Below are positions 39,001-52,628 of a DNA stretch of 64,000 nucleotides, one piece after another; the first letter of the stretch is position 1; each line of letters starts with the position of its first letter. The notes under the pieces were generated by a model. The model searched no databases, was not told where the DNA came from, and worked only from the letters and a program-made list of their open reading frames with translations. Source of the stretch: Paracentrotus lividus (taxonomy: Eukaryota > Echinodermata > Echinoidea > Camarodonta > Echinidae). The stretch is taken from the NCBI GenBank assembly GCA_940671915.1, contig CALNVZ010000174.1, positions 72,522,941 to 72,586,940 on the forward strand, in the 5' to 3' direction. Made by a program: the position numbers and the translations under genes.

Positions 39001-42000
39001 ATAAGAGGATTCCCTTAAGGCCCCGTCCCACAGGCGATCGTTGTGGCGAACAACCCTGATATGTCATAATTAAAAGGAGTCCGGCTGAAAAAGGCGATTA
39101 TAAACCTACATACGACTTCTATCTAAGCAGGCCTGCAACAACAACTTGCTACGCACACTCACAATTAGCAAGATCGCCAGTTGTCGGCAAACAACGATCT
39201 CGGCTCCAGTGGGACAAGCCCCTTTAGGACGAATATGCAAGTACTTGGCATTTTAAAATCAGTTATTCGACAAAACCAGACTACACTCAGTATGCACGGT
39301 CAACCTCGAGGATTGGACATTACTTTTCTTCGTCCTTTTTAATTCTCTCTTATTTTTAAATTACATCAAAAAATCAAATCTTCCGTTGAATACTTTTTTT
39401 CGTTAAATCATCCCCCCCCCGCACCAAACATAGATAATTGGATAGCATTTATAACTATAATCTGCAATAGTCTATACCGCCCTCTTGATATGAATCGACA
39501 AAGCATTGCAATATTTGTTTAAATCTTGCTTTGGGGTCTCCTCTCCCGGCGGTCGTTTTTTTTGTGTGGCATAATAATGTATGCACAATCCAGAGGTGTG
39601 CGTTCTTGATGCGGTATTAACATTTTACCACTAACCCAGCCCCCCCCAAAAAAAAATATTTAGTAATTAAATTAAATATAAATAAATAAAAATAAATAAA
39701 TAAATAAATTTTAAAAAAATAAATAAAAATAAAAAAAATAAAAGGAAAGTTAACGTAGTGAATTCCAAACAAAATTTTTTGCATACAATTACAACCCCCA
39801 AAATTAAAAAATATTTTAAAACAAAATTTAGCGATTTTTTTTTTTTTTGTTTAAGAACGAAATTGCAAAATTAACAGTACTTAATTGACAATAATGATTT
39901 CATAAGTCGTGCTCAATGTAAATGCACTTGCGAGGATTTCAAAATGTTGGGGAATTAACATAATTATACAACATTGATTACGTATTGTTAATGATTCCCT
40001 TTCTTTGTAAATAATAAGCTAAAACATTTCGTTTTTTATTTGTTTTTTAGGAATATGCATTACTGGAATGAACGTTTCTAAATTGGTGTGGTTCCTATTT
40101 CGCAGCTGTTGTTGGAAAAATGTTGGTGTGACGTCATCAGTAAATAATGAACGCATCAAGACAAGAATTTACAACAAAGTATTATCCCCATCAAAAAAAA
40201 AACATGGTGATGATTATTTGAATAGTTTCAACCCCCCCTCCAATAAAAAAAAACCACAAGTGATTAAATGTTAGTAAATATTTCCTAAAAGTTTAGGCCT
40301 GCATGCTTTTTTTAATTTTAAGATGAAATTGGATTCAGATTCAGATTAATTCCTGATTAACCGAATACTCAGATTTCATATCTTTCAAAAAATGATCTAT
40401 CATTCAAGTTATTGTCGCTTTTTTTTTTAAAGTTTATGAATTTATATTCCATAATATTGGTTTGACTTTGTTTCGACGTAAAACGTTCTTTTCCTGTCTT
40501 TTTAAATCAGAGATTGGACGCGATAAAGTTTTATATGAATCATCGTCGAGTCGCGGAGCATCTACAAGATCGGTCCAAGAAATTGTGGTCAAATTATGCT
40601 TGGAGTGGTACGGAGTCAATATTTTTCCTATTAAAACGATTTTTTTTTTTAAATGATTTCTTTTTTTGTTGCATCGTAACTTTATGACATTTGTAATTAT
40701 TTAAGATATAGTTAAATATATTGACAAAATTTTTGAGATAAGAAGAAAAGTTGTTTTTATTTAAAAATTAATTTTGGGGTTTTTATTTTTAAGTTTTCAA
40801 TTTAATTTGCATTGATTTTTTCACGATTAGATAATTAAAAATGGAGTGATAGATATAATCTAACAATGATATTAACAAAGTAAATACATACATTCGCATT
40901 GAAAAATGAAATTAAAACTACAAAAAGAACTGTGACATAATTAATACACAAAAAAACAAAGTTTATACTAAAATATTGGAGAATGTAAAATAAAAGTCAA
41001 CTTTTAGAAATGGGGTAGCACCACCGGCAATATATATAATGGAATCAAATGTGCTAGATTGATATAAGTAGAAAGCTGTTTTTGATGTACTTTCTGATTC
41101 CATTTTTTTCCTGATTTCTTTTATTTTTTTATTGTAAGACGCAAGCGCTAGACGACCAGACATTCCTTGTACATTCTGCCTCCCAGACTTCGGGCAGAAG
41201 ATTGCTATCCATGTCCCGCACTTTCCGACACACTCAAGAAGGTAGAAACACTAGCCAGATTGAAGATTACTTTCTTTCCAAATGGTTTACTTTGTCATGA
41301 AAATAAAAGATGAAAATAATTACATTTTGGAATTAATATGTTTGGGAAATAGTAATATTATGAAGTGTAAAAATCATTTCGTAATACAGGCAGTGGTAAC
41401 AATTTAGACAACATTATAGCGTTTTTATATACCATAACAGAGACATAGATTCTTTCGCTATTAATTCGATCTGGTTTGTTTACTACACTAGTATAACGTC
41501 ATTAATACAATCATATTGAAATATAGGCAACATGATCAAACAGGGGCTTCGTTCATTTCCATTTCACGTGTCTAGAAGAACATTTTTTGAGAGTCTTTCA
41601 AATGTTCATAAAACATTATTTTTTCCCCCAACACGGATGTGTATTCTTCGGCAATATTGTTCCGTATAGGTAAAGATATTTGAAGAACTGTTGAGCAAGG
41701 TCTATTATGTGAGTTTGGTGGCTGAAAACTTCGATCTCAGATATTCTCACGCCGGGACGACATCTGTCCCGAAAGAGGAGAGATTAGGAAGAGAAGATGT
41801 TTATTATTAACCCATGACATGTTCAGGTATGCAAAAATCGGAGATCAAAAGTCTAAAAAATATATATATATCATCTTACCTTTGAGTTGAGTAAGTTTGA
41901 AGGACTTGAGATAGTGCTATGCAAGGCTTCTTGTTTTGTATTGGGCTTTAAATATTTATTTATTTTTGGAATTTACACTGTAAAAAAAAAAAGGTAACTC

Positions 42001-45000
42001 GCAAGAAAATGAGTAAACTTATGCTTTACCCCACGGATAAATTTTTGTTTTACTTTACAGAGTCAAAAGGTAACTCGCAAGAAAATGAGTAAACTATGGT
42101 TAATGGTTTACTCTTTCGAACTAGGATTAAAGGAATGATACAAGAATGACTAAAAGTTTACTCTTTTCTGAGTAACATTTAGCTCACCCGCATGAGTAAT
42201 ATTTTTTTAAGTCAGTAACATTTAGCTTAACGCATGAGTAATATTTTTTTACCTCAATTTTCACGCGAGTTACCTTTTTGGGCTTCAATATTGGGGTAAG
42301 ATTTTTACTTCATTTTTTTTTAGAGGTGGTAAAAAATGAGGTTATTATTTACTGTGGTGAAATATTATATATTTAAATCGAATTTCATATGTTTTCTTCT
42401 CTTTGAATTCTTTAATACTGTCCCATGTACTCCGCGTCATTATAACATATGCTTCAATCCACCCTAAGCATTCTATTCCCGTCCAGATCCCCCTGTTTCC
42501 TCTTCTTCTCTGTCTTCCAATTTCCTTCTTTTATTGAAAATTATATCGAATAATATAGTCATGTTTTCATAACAAAACCTTTTCATTTAATTATTAAATG
42601 AACATTTCTGTTCGTTAGTAAAATTACAATCAATAGATGATTAAAAGTTGTCTGAATGACCATAGTAACTTGGCCGCAAATACATATTCAATCGCACGAT
42701 GTACAGTTTTTTTTATTTTATTGCAGATTATATAGTGTCTGTATTAAAAAATGGTACACCCGGGAAAAAAAGCCATCAAATCTTCTCAACATTATTATCA
42801 TGTGGTATCAATCGAAGCCTAAAGATTTTTCTTGTAGATACACTTTATATCATATAATTAATTTTTTTAAAGTCAATGCAATCTTGTGTGTGAAGACTGA
42901 GAATCAAAATTGTCCAAAAACCTTTTTTTTTTTCTATCGCAGGTCATTTAGGCTCAATTTTTGGGTGCGAAACCTACAGCAAAGGCATGGGAAAGGCGTG
43001 CACCAAAGTGATGTCTGGCTTGATACCAGAAAACCAATCATACATTCTAGATCTTTAAGTCACTAAAATGAAATGGAAAACAAGAAATGGCAGAAGAAAT
43101 TCTATTTTTCTGCATTTTTGAAAAAATACCAACCAATATTTAAGTGTGATGCATCTTTATACTCTGAAGGCAAAAAATTCCCTACTTGTTTTGCTTTATT
43201 TGATACAGGCTGTATAAAACCCTATAATCTTAATTATGATCATTATAAGGTGTATTAAAGGTAAGTGTCAGCCTTTTGCAGGTAAGAAATATTTAAATTT
43301 CTAGTTTTTTGAGAGGATATAGTAGTATGCCAATGACTTATATCTTTCCCACAACGGTGATTAAGCTCAATTTGTGTATGTTTGTCATTATATTGCGATT
43401 ATCAAAATTCATTCCTATTTTTTCGAAACCTCGAAAAATATAACCGTACGGGTGCAAACGCTGACAGTTAGCGATGCAGAGAAAGTATGCACGCTGATGC
43501 GCCGTGTGGGTATTGCTGTGTGTTTTCCGTGCTGCAACGCGCCTGTAATGATCAACGATGTTTGATGGAGAGGCTGGTCAAGAATTGGTAGTCAGATTTT
43601 CGTTACATATTACTGATCTGGCCTTGCGTTATTTGAATTAGACAGTATAGGTTGATCATTTCTAAAGTTATGCCAGTTGCATTTAATAGTTTTTCGAAAT
43701 TTGTGAAAAAGATGACACTACCTTTAACCGCCCTTGAAGCTCTAAAATCTCAATTTCCTCAAAAGGTTAAGTACTTTGACGAACGAAAATGAAAACAGAC
43801 ATCGGATTGTATATAGGACGATAAGACTGATGTCTCGTACTAATGATTTACAAGATTTGTGAACAAACACCGTCAATTTTTATATTCTCCCTTATGGCCA
43901 CCGAGTTTTAATTAATCAACGCCAGTTAATCAGAACAACAATCAAGCATTTACATAGGAAGACAATATCTTGGCTGTATTTATGTGAACCAACATGAAAT
44001 CGGCACCCTCTCCATAGCGGGCATCGGGTATCCTTTGGCTTAAGAAAGGGGTTGGGGTCCCGGTGAACTTGCACTTTTTCATTATACACTCACGTTATGA
44101 GGGTTGACATTTGGCCGGTTACCGTGAGTTGTTTTCTCGCTGATAACCTTATCCCTCTACCTATTCAGTGTGGAAAAAAAACAAACACGGAGAGATCGGG
44201 CCGGAGACATCCCCGTGGATTGAAGGCGGCGACTCGTCGTCGTCATCGTCTGACTAGCCGCTAGCCACCCGCGCCAAGAAGAGACATAAAACACATGTTT
44301 TCGGTGAATTAATGTACTATTTCTTGTCGCGATGCAGTTCATTTGAGAGAGACCCCTTCCTTTGGATAATGGGGGTATAGTTAATTCACTAGTCTCATTC
44401 TCAGTTAGAAATCCGATTCTAAAGCGACAGAACATGGGGCAACTACTAATGCTTTTTGCTTTGAGTCATTTATATCAACAGATGTATATTAATTCCTGCT
44501 CTCTTTGGATTTTGTTTCTCCATACTTATTATTCACGTGTCAAAGAAAGAAAAGCAGTAATTGCTCCTCTCATGATAACCTGCCGATTATTTCATGTTAA
44601 TATTTAAACATGTATGTTATTGAACTGTAACGTTAATACTTTACTCATATTTTATTTGAATAGAGACAAGTATATAACGATGAGATAGGAAGCGTGTAAA
44701 TGAATCCAGGAATTACTTCAGATAAACTAATGAGGATATTGATGGTTGATGAATGGAGATGTAATTAATTCTTTCTCTGTGTGTGCATTTTATGATGTTA
44801 TGACAAAAGTTAATGCTGGAAACTTATCAAATTGTTGTTATATATTTTTATTGTTTAACTATTATTCTATTAAGTTTTTTTTTGGGGGGGGGGGGGTGGC
44901 GGCAAAGTTTTGTATAACATAATATCAAAACAAAAACAAGCCAAGGTTTACATTGCGTCCAGAGTTGCGCGAACCAATAACTACTTATCCTTGATTGGGA

Positions 45001-46550
45001 GGGCGTGAATCATACACGATAGAGCTCTCACGTCGCACCCACTTTGACCGCTCCTACCAGTGAATGCAGTTTACTTCTACCGAGCCGCTTGTTTAGGGCG
45101 GTGCCTAATCAGCTTGGAAGATCCCTCCTACCAATCGAGAATGGTGTCTCCGTATGTACCCTCATAAATGCCCACTCCAAATCTTCTCAATACACTTGGG
45201 TCCGTTTTTCACGAAGAGTAAAACAAAGCGTTATGATAATAGCCATCCCTGGCCTGTTGCTTAAAAATACTCAAGTGTTTTGGTGCTCGATGTCTGCCGA
45301 TTTTGTTCCGCTACGAACGAATAACAATGATCGACATAAACTGATGTCGAGAATGGATACCACTCAGGCCATTTTGAAGATCTGTTTTTATAGGTTTTAT
45401 AATTGATGTGACCAGAAAATCGGTCCTTGTTAACAACCTATGTCATAAGGGCATGGTGATGTGGCAACAGATGAGCCATCTCATTGCTTATTTCTGATCT
45501 GTGGAGTCTTTTGAGCGATATGCATCTTGAGAAAATTACCTCGTTTTTGTTGTAAAAAAACACAAACAAACAAAACAAAGAATAAAAGATTCGGAACAAA
45601 TATTTAATAAAGATGAGTACACAGTACATGCAATGTATGAAATTGTCCTTTTTTTTTTTTTTTTTTGACTTTAATTTAGTCTTGATCCTTTTCGGATTTG
45701 GAATGAAATATAGAAGTTTTGTCAAGAAGTGTTGCTTCCGGTGAATTTTAGCCATTAATCACAGATGAATATGTAGTGAGAATTAGTCAGAAATTCTGTT
45801 TCACTTGGTCACCGCTCATTGAAAAGAAAGGAAATCAATTTCCTCCCTTTTTTTTTATAGGTATGACACACATTTAACCACGATTTGGGGGGGGGGGAGG
45901 GAGCGCTGCTTTTATCTTTCAGATAGTTCCGATAACCTACATATCATTAAAGCACCGTAAAGTGTAGGGTTATAGTGTGTGTGGTGTGTGTGTGGTGTGT
46001 ATTGTGTGTGTTTGTGTGTGTATTTGGTGTGGTGTTGAATCATGAGTAGACACCACTGATTTAAAATACCCTGTCCTATGCATCATCATGCATCAATCAA
46101 CACTTGCTAAAGTAAACGTTCAGACCTAATAATATAATTATCAAATCTAGAACCCTGCTAAAAACTGATGTAAAAAAAAAAAAATTGGCGAAACAAAAAA
46201 GGAAGCAATAAAACTTGTTTTAAAGAACCAGCTGGAATAAAAGAAAAAAGCTTGTAGTAGACAGAAAGTTTTCTAACAGAAATTTTAGGTTAGTAAACAA
46301 TAGGAACCGAGAATAGATTTATTCGGATACACTCCATGCACCATAAACACAGCACTCTAGAATTTACTTTGGTTGGCCTATTTTTACCCAAAACCTAACA
46401 AGACATTCACACCTGATATTTGTAAAAATTTCTTTTTCTTGGATGTCGAGGTTTTTATTTCACATTAGTGCTACANNNNNNNNNNNNNNNNNNNNNNNNN
46501 ACGAAAATTTGACAGACTTTTCAAAACTGTCCCGTTTTTATTGATACACC

Positions 46551-46595
<45 letters not shown>

Positions 46596-49500
46596 CTTTT
46601 TATACGTTTGTAATGAATATGTGGAAAATAAGTTCAATTCAAATCAATTCAATGAAAGTTGGTGGTGGGAAAATGCTTTGTCAGACACCTCTAAAATTAT
46701 ATGCTCTGTCCCCATTTACCTATTTATTTCTTTATTTCTTTATTTATTTATTCACAACTCATGGGTGGAACACCCTTTTCAGCTATAAATAGCTGTTCTT
46801 CTAAGGGGTCCTTTAAAAATACATTTACAAACAAACAACAGTCATGATCGATCATAGCCCATTTCAATCGGTTCATAAATATCCCCAAATGTGCCATAAT
46901 CATCTAGATCATAATTCAGTAGTTCATCATTTTATTCAAATAAACTTTCATGCTTTTCTTGCCCAAAATAATATACGAGATCACTGACAAGCAAGCAACG
47001 ACAATAGTTTTACGGCTCTTACTGATCGCCAAATAAGAAATTAAATGTATCTAGGTTTCCCGGTCGACTGCTTGCAAATTGGACATCAAAATCTAGGACT
47101 CAAAACAAACAGTTTCAAATGACATATCTGGAAGATGATCTGTGGGGTGTACCACAAAGACTTACGATTGATAAAAAGTTACGATTGATTTTTTTCTCTG
47201 TAGCCTCATCATGGACAGGATGCTCCAAAGGTGATGATTTCAATCCTAACTTTAACCCTAACCCTACTCTTAATCATATCCAAATCCTAATCTATGACTG
47301 TACCTGGTTTCCAAATAAGGCTACCGAGAAAAAAGTAAATCGTAACTTTTAATCAATCGTAAGTCTTTGTGTTACTGGTGAATGTTTTTAGATGGTACTT
47401 AGTCAATGCGCTCTACTTCAAGGTTTGTCTATACAGAGTGTGGTCTCATCTGATGCGTCTGAATATTTTTATTTGGTCATCTTGTTATTTTTATAAAATC
47501 CTGCTTCGTGTGTACCAAATACTTTCTAATTCTTTCCTTCTCTTCTTATACATAAGCATTTCTAAACAATAATGCAGTATACCGGTACTTTCATTACCAG
47601 CTTATCAAAGTCCAAACAAAAAAGAGATAAATGAAGCAAAATCCCCCACTCTATCTTTATGTTAAAATTTGTTTCCACTTGGATTTGCGTCAATATTATA
47701 AATGTCAGTTCTGATAATGAAACCATACATTGAAGGAGGCATGAAGTTCAAACATAACTGTACGTACCACTTTACCCCGTATCATGATTGTTATTGGATT
47801 GTAAATGAATTTTGTCAATTCAAATTTATTATTGATAAGAAGTACTGTTATTGATTTATTCGTATTCATGATTTCACAAATATCGTCTCTCGAACATTGC
47901 ATAAAATTTTTTCCTTACAAATGGATGGCCTTCGTCAAGCATGACAATGCAGAAGTTTATTTATTTACTTATTTTGTTTTTGATTTAAGTCACGCTGCGA
48001 TAATAATGTTCAACGTGGACGAACAAATTTAACAAGATGTATTTTTTTTCTTCTTCCTCTTTCAATTAGACGAAAAGGCGTTGTTTGAGGATCCACCCCC
48101 TTTTGTGCTATATCTACAAAGAAATATTAATAATGTGTTGACGAAATGATTGATTGTGCTTGATAAAATTAAAATGAAGGCATGAATTTATTTATCAGTT
48201 AATATCTTACCTCAGATAACATGTAATAAAAACAACCGATCCAGTGTATGCTAATGGCCAGATACATCGATAACTTGAATGCACGAAGGCGATTTGGGTT
48301 ACTCGTGCGGCTATGAATACAAAGACATAATAAAAAAATTAAAAAAATAAAAAAGTAAATAAATAAATAAAAATATTTTTAAAAAAGAGGAAAGAGAAAC
48401 TGAGGAAAGATCAAGAATTGAACAATACTATTTTGATATTTTGTTTAATATCTTGATGAAAGAATCTAAAATTCCCTATCGAAATATTCCCGAAATGTGT
48501 TAAGATAAAAACCAACATGCTTTACAATCTGGCCTAGTTCTGGAAACTGATGACATCATTTTTTCCCCCCCTTTTCAATGCTTTTATTCGAATCAATCAC
48601 GACATAAATGATGTAATGTATCAATATGAATTTCAAACACACACACACACCCACACACACAAAACGAAACCCGGATTCGTGAAAATACGTGCTTATCTCA
48701 TGCCTAGAAATATCAACATTTTGATCTCACTATATACAAGGCTACCCGGTAGATGCTCAACTTCCAATGTCACGTCTGATTAATTCATTTGTATTTCCTC
48801 CATAATTATGTCTCTATTGACAACAATGCACTATTTCTCCCTAGTCTAATAATACTGTAAAGTTTAATAAACTAAATGAACACACTATCGTATGAGGGTG
48901 TTTAAACGTAAGGGATATGTGTATGTTGACGACCATGGGCATCAATTTAGCCACATGCACCCGCCACTGTTTAAAAAAAAAAAAATACAGGGGGGGGGGG
49001 GGGACAGAATCATTCTGTATGTTTTTATAACGGGAAATTTTCTGTAATTTACAGAGCAGGTGTGTTTAAAAAAAAAAAAAAAAACAATTGTAATTTCTAA
49101 ATTTTCATACCCCATATGCCAATTTTCTGTAATTTTATACTGTAAATTGTGCAGTAAGATTAGCCTATATGTGTTCTCGAATCTCTGCTGCAGGAACTTT
49201 TCTGGGTTTTTTTTTCAGGAGGAAAAAAATCATTCTGTATGTTTATGACAGAATCATTCTGTATGTTTATGACAGAATCATTCTGTAATTTAACAGAACT
49301 GTGGGGTGTAACACAAAGACTTACGATTGATAAAAAGTTACGATTGATTTTTTTCTCGGTAGCCTCATTTTGAAATCAGGTACAGTCATGGATTAGGATT
49401 AGGATATGATTAAGATAAGGCTTAGGGCTTGGGTTAGTGATTAGGATCATCAGCTTTGGAGCATCCTGTCCATGATGAGGCTACCAAGAAAAAAATAAAT

Positions 49501-52500
49501 CGTAACTTTTTATCAATCGTAAGTCTTTGTGTTACACTCCACAGATCTGTTTTAAAAAAGGAAAATATTTTTTATTACAGGAAATTTGTAAAATTGCATA
49601 CACTATACAGTGTGTCCCAAAAAGAACTATACACTTTTGAAATGGCTACCAAATAAAAAAATACAAGATTCTTGGATAATAGGTTTGTATGTATATAAGA
49701 CTCATATCCTCAACTATCATTATGACACCAAAAATTCCGAAAATAACTCATACTTCAGTAAGTAATGCCCACTTTTGTAAAAGACACAAAAATTAGCCTG
49801 CGCAGGAATTCACTATTCATTTTGCACCTGGTTATGGAACGCCATGAATGAGTCAAAATTAACGATGGAATAAATCAGCCAACAGACTCAAAGATAAACC
49901 AAAAGTCAGAAAAAACATTTAGTATTATGCAAAAATGTTATGTTTCACCATTTGTTTTCATATCATTGATTTATGCTTTGACTTCAATTTATTTTTGTCT
50001 TTGTTGGCCGATCGATTCCATCATTAATTTTGACTCCTTCATGGCGTTCCATAACCAGGTGCAAAATGAATAGTGAATTCCTGCGCAGGCTAATTTTTAT
50101 GTCCTTTACAAAAGTGGGCATTACTCACTGAAGCATGGGTTATTTTCGTAATTTTTTGTGTCATAATGATAGTTGAGGATATGAGCCTTATAAACATATA
50201 AATCTTTCCCCCAAGAATCATATATTTTTCTATTTAGTAGCTATTTAAAAAGTGTATAGTTCTTTTTGGGACGCACTGTATACCAATTTTCTGTAATTTT
50301 ACTGCAAATTGTGCAATAAGATTACAGGTGTTTTCGAAGCTCTGCTGCAGGAACTTTTCTGGTTTTTTTTTAAAGAGAAATTTTCTAACAGTGCATCCTC
50401 ATCACCGGAGTTCTTCCAAGTTCTCTTACCTGTCCCATTTAGCGAAGAAAGTATCCAATGAGTGCCATTTCAAAAGTTTTGGAAGCCGTAGAACTGGTGA
50501 GGAGATTGGAGCTACAAAGATAATGACAAAATAAATATATCATTGCAACAATATAGTAAAAACAAAAACAAAAACAAACAAAAACAAAATCTCACCGAAG
50601 ATATCCTTGTTTTGTTCAGATGTTTTCTAAACCCCTCACAAAAAGTTCCGCAAATCGACTTTGGGTCATGATAACTTTTCAGGTAGGCCTTAGTTATTCC
50701 TGACATTTATACCATTGGAAAGATAATGTATTCCCCTTCTTATTGATATCCTATTTGTAATGATTATGTTATGCTTCAAAGCACCGGATATCAGAATATG
50801 GAGAAAAGTACAAAGTCAAATCGTGTAAAATTTATAGATCAAATTGAAATTCCGCAACTTTATTTGGGCCCTAATACCTTTTCGGATATTATCTAATTCT
50901 TATTGAATTCTATACCTAAAGATAATGTTCAGTTTAAAGTTCTGTAACACAACTTTGAACCTTGATACATTCTAATATTGGTTTTAATCACTATCAATTT
51001 CTATAGCATTGAAAAGTTAATTTATTCCTCTTTTCAATATAACCCTAATTGTAACAATGATGTTTTTCTTGCAAGCACAGAACACCTGAATGTTAGGACT
51101 GGTGAAAAGTCAAATGTTGCAAATTGAATGCCTATTGTGACTATTATTGAGCAATAACAATACATTTCACAACATTTTACTTTTTACATTGCATTATATT
51201 CATGAATTATGTGGATTCAAATATGATGTAACCATTGCAAATAGGGTATCAATAAAAAGAGGAATAAAAGAAATTTTCAGTGCTATAGAAATTATTGATA
51301 GTGATTAAAACCAATATTAGAATGTATCAAGGTTAAAAGTTGTGTTACAGAACTTTAAACTGAACATTATCTTTAGCTTTGCCTTGTATTCAGGTGGTAT
51401 TCTGGGGTTCTGTGGACCCAGGAATGACATCACCGAGACACACTAGGTATCAATAAAAAGAAGAATGAATGATCTTGACAATGGTATAAAATTCAATAAA
51501 AAATAGAAAATATCCCAAAAGTTATCAGGGCCTATAAACTCGAGTTGCGGAACTTCAATGTCACTGAATGTGATCAATACAAATGCAATTTACAACATTT
51601 GACTTTTTACTCTTCCTCGTATTTTGACATTCTGTGCAATTAAGCATGCCGCAATCATTACAAATAGGATATCAATAAAAAGGGGAATAAATCATCTTTC
51701 CAATGGTACAAATACCAGGAATAACTAAAAAGTATCTGATAAGTTATGATGGACCAAAGTCGATTTGCGGAACTTTTTTGGAGGGGTTTATATTCATTGA
51801 TTGATCGATCAGAAAAAAAGAAAATACATTACATAATTTGATACACAAAAATGTGACAAATAAATTGCGATGAAAAAAATATATACAGACATCATTAGAA
51901 ATATGTAGAATTTACAAGGTAATAATTTGAGATAAATTCAGGGGCCAGCTAACTTAAGTAAAAATGCTGGAGTCAAATGGATACCGACAATAGATCACAC
52001 AATACATGGCACCTCCTAAAATCGGTAATATTTTTTTGATAATGGGCTGGTTTATGAAGGAGTTTGGCTGGGCGAATAAGGAACATGTACTTTGTTTAGT
52101 ACTAGGGTAGCGTTCAATTAGGAATGTCATGATGTAAGGACAAATTACGATTATTTATTGAAAATAATAAATATTGATAAATAATGATCGATTTAATAGG
52201 TTCTATATATCAAATTGTAAAAGGAACATTTATTTGAGAACAGATGCTTCGCATTTTACAGATTCGTGTAAACTAAATTAATTAAACGTACTTTATTGCA
52301 GGGTTTCATGAAGATAATGAGAATAAAAGCTCCATTTTTTTTGCAAAAATTCATTGAGACTTTTCGACTTCGAAAATACGGATTCAAAAGATATTGAGTG
52401 GAAATTAAAGTAATCCAGGGATTTAAAGTCGATCCATTGCCATTCCTAATTAACATAAGATTAATTCGGAATGGTACTGAAAACAGTATTTATATATTTT

Positions 52501-52559
52501 TATAATTCTTGGAGTTTAATTCTACTAATGCAAGACCAAAAGCTTTAAAACACCTTTGC

Positions 52560-52628
<69 letters not shown>

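Larger units (their letters stand above)
35086..46475. repeat. Right arm of the inverted duplication, probable assembly artefact
   Basis: This arm is the reverse complement of the left arm with frequent one- and two-base indels, net longer by roughly 340 bases over 10.3 kb. All six exon copies are frame-broken. It runs directly into a 25-N gap. The block about 38340..39590 shows no difference in the stretches compared with its partner, 30650..31890. This looks like an unpolished fold-back long read with one corrected patch. Do not annotate genes here. Confidence 0.85.
48966..50396. mobile_element. Composite CACTGTTTAAAA element with nested MITEs
   Basis: The outer ends CACTGTTTAAAA and TTTTCTAACAGTG and the repeated inner block CCAATTTTCTGTAATTTTA (49119 and 50284) suggest an older element. 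It is now split by two younger MITEs, at 49300..49544 and 49608..50278. The CTGCTGCAGGAACTTTTCTGG block appears at both 49187 and 50341. Boundaries are approximate. Confidence 0.5.

Noticed and set aside
30088-40178. Convergent paralogous CNG genes in a biological head-to-head arrangement
   Set aside because: The 25-N gap, the transposon end resuming after it, and the identical island beside noisy sequence fit an artefact better.
35086-46475. Plus-strand ORFs with CNG-like sequence as a second, divergent CNG gene
   Set aside because: All match reverse-complemented exons of the left arm with indels, in the order expected of a fold-back copy.
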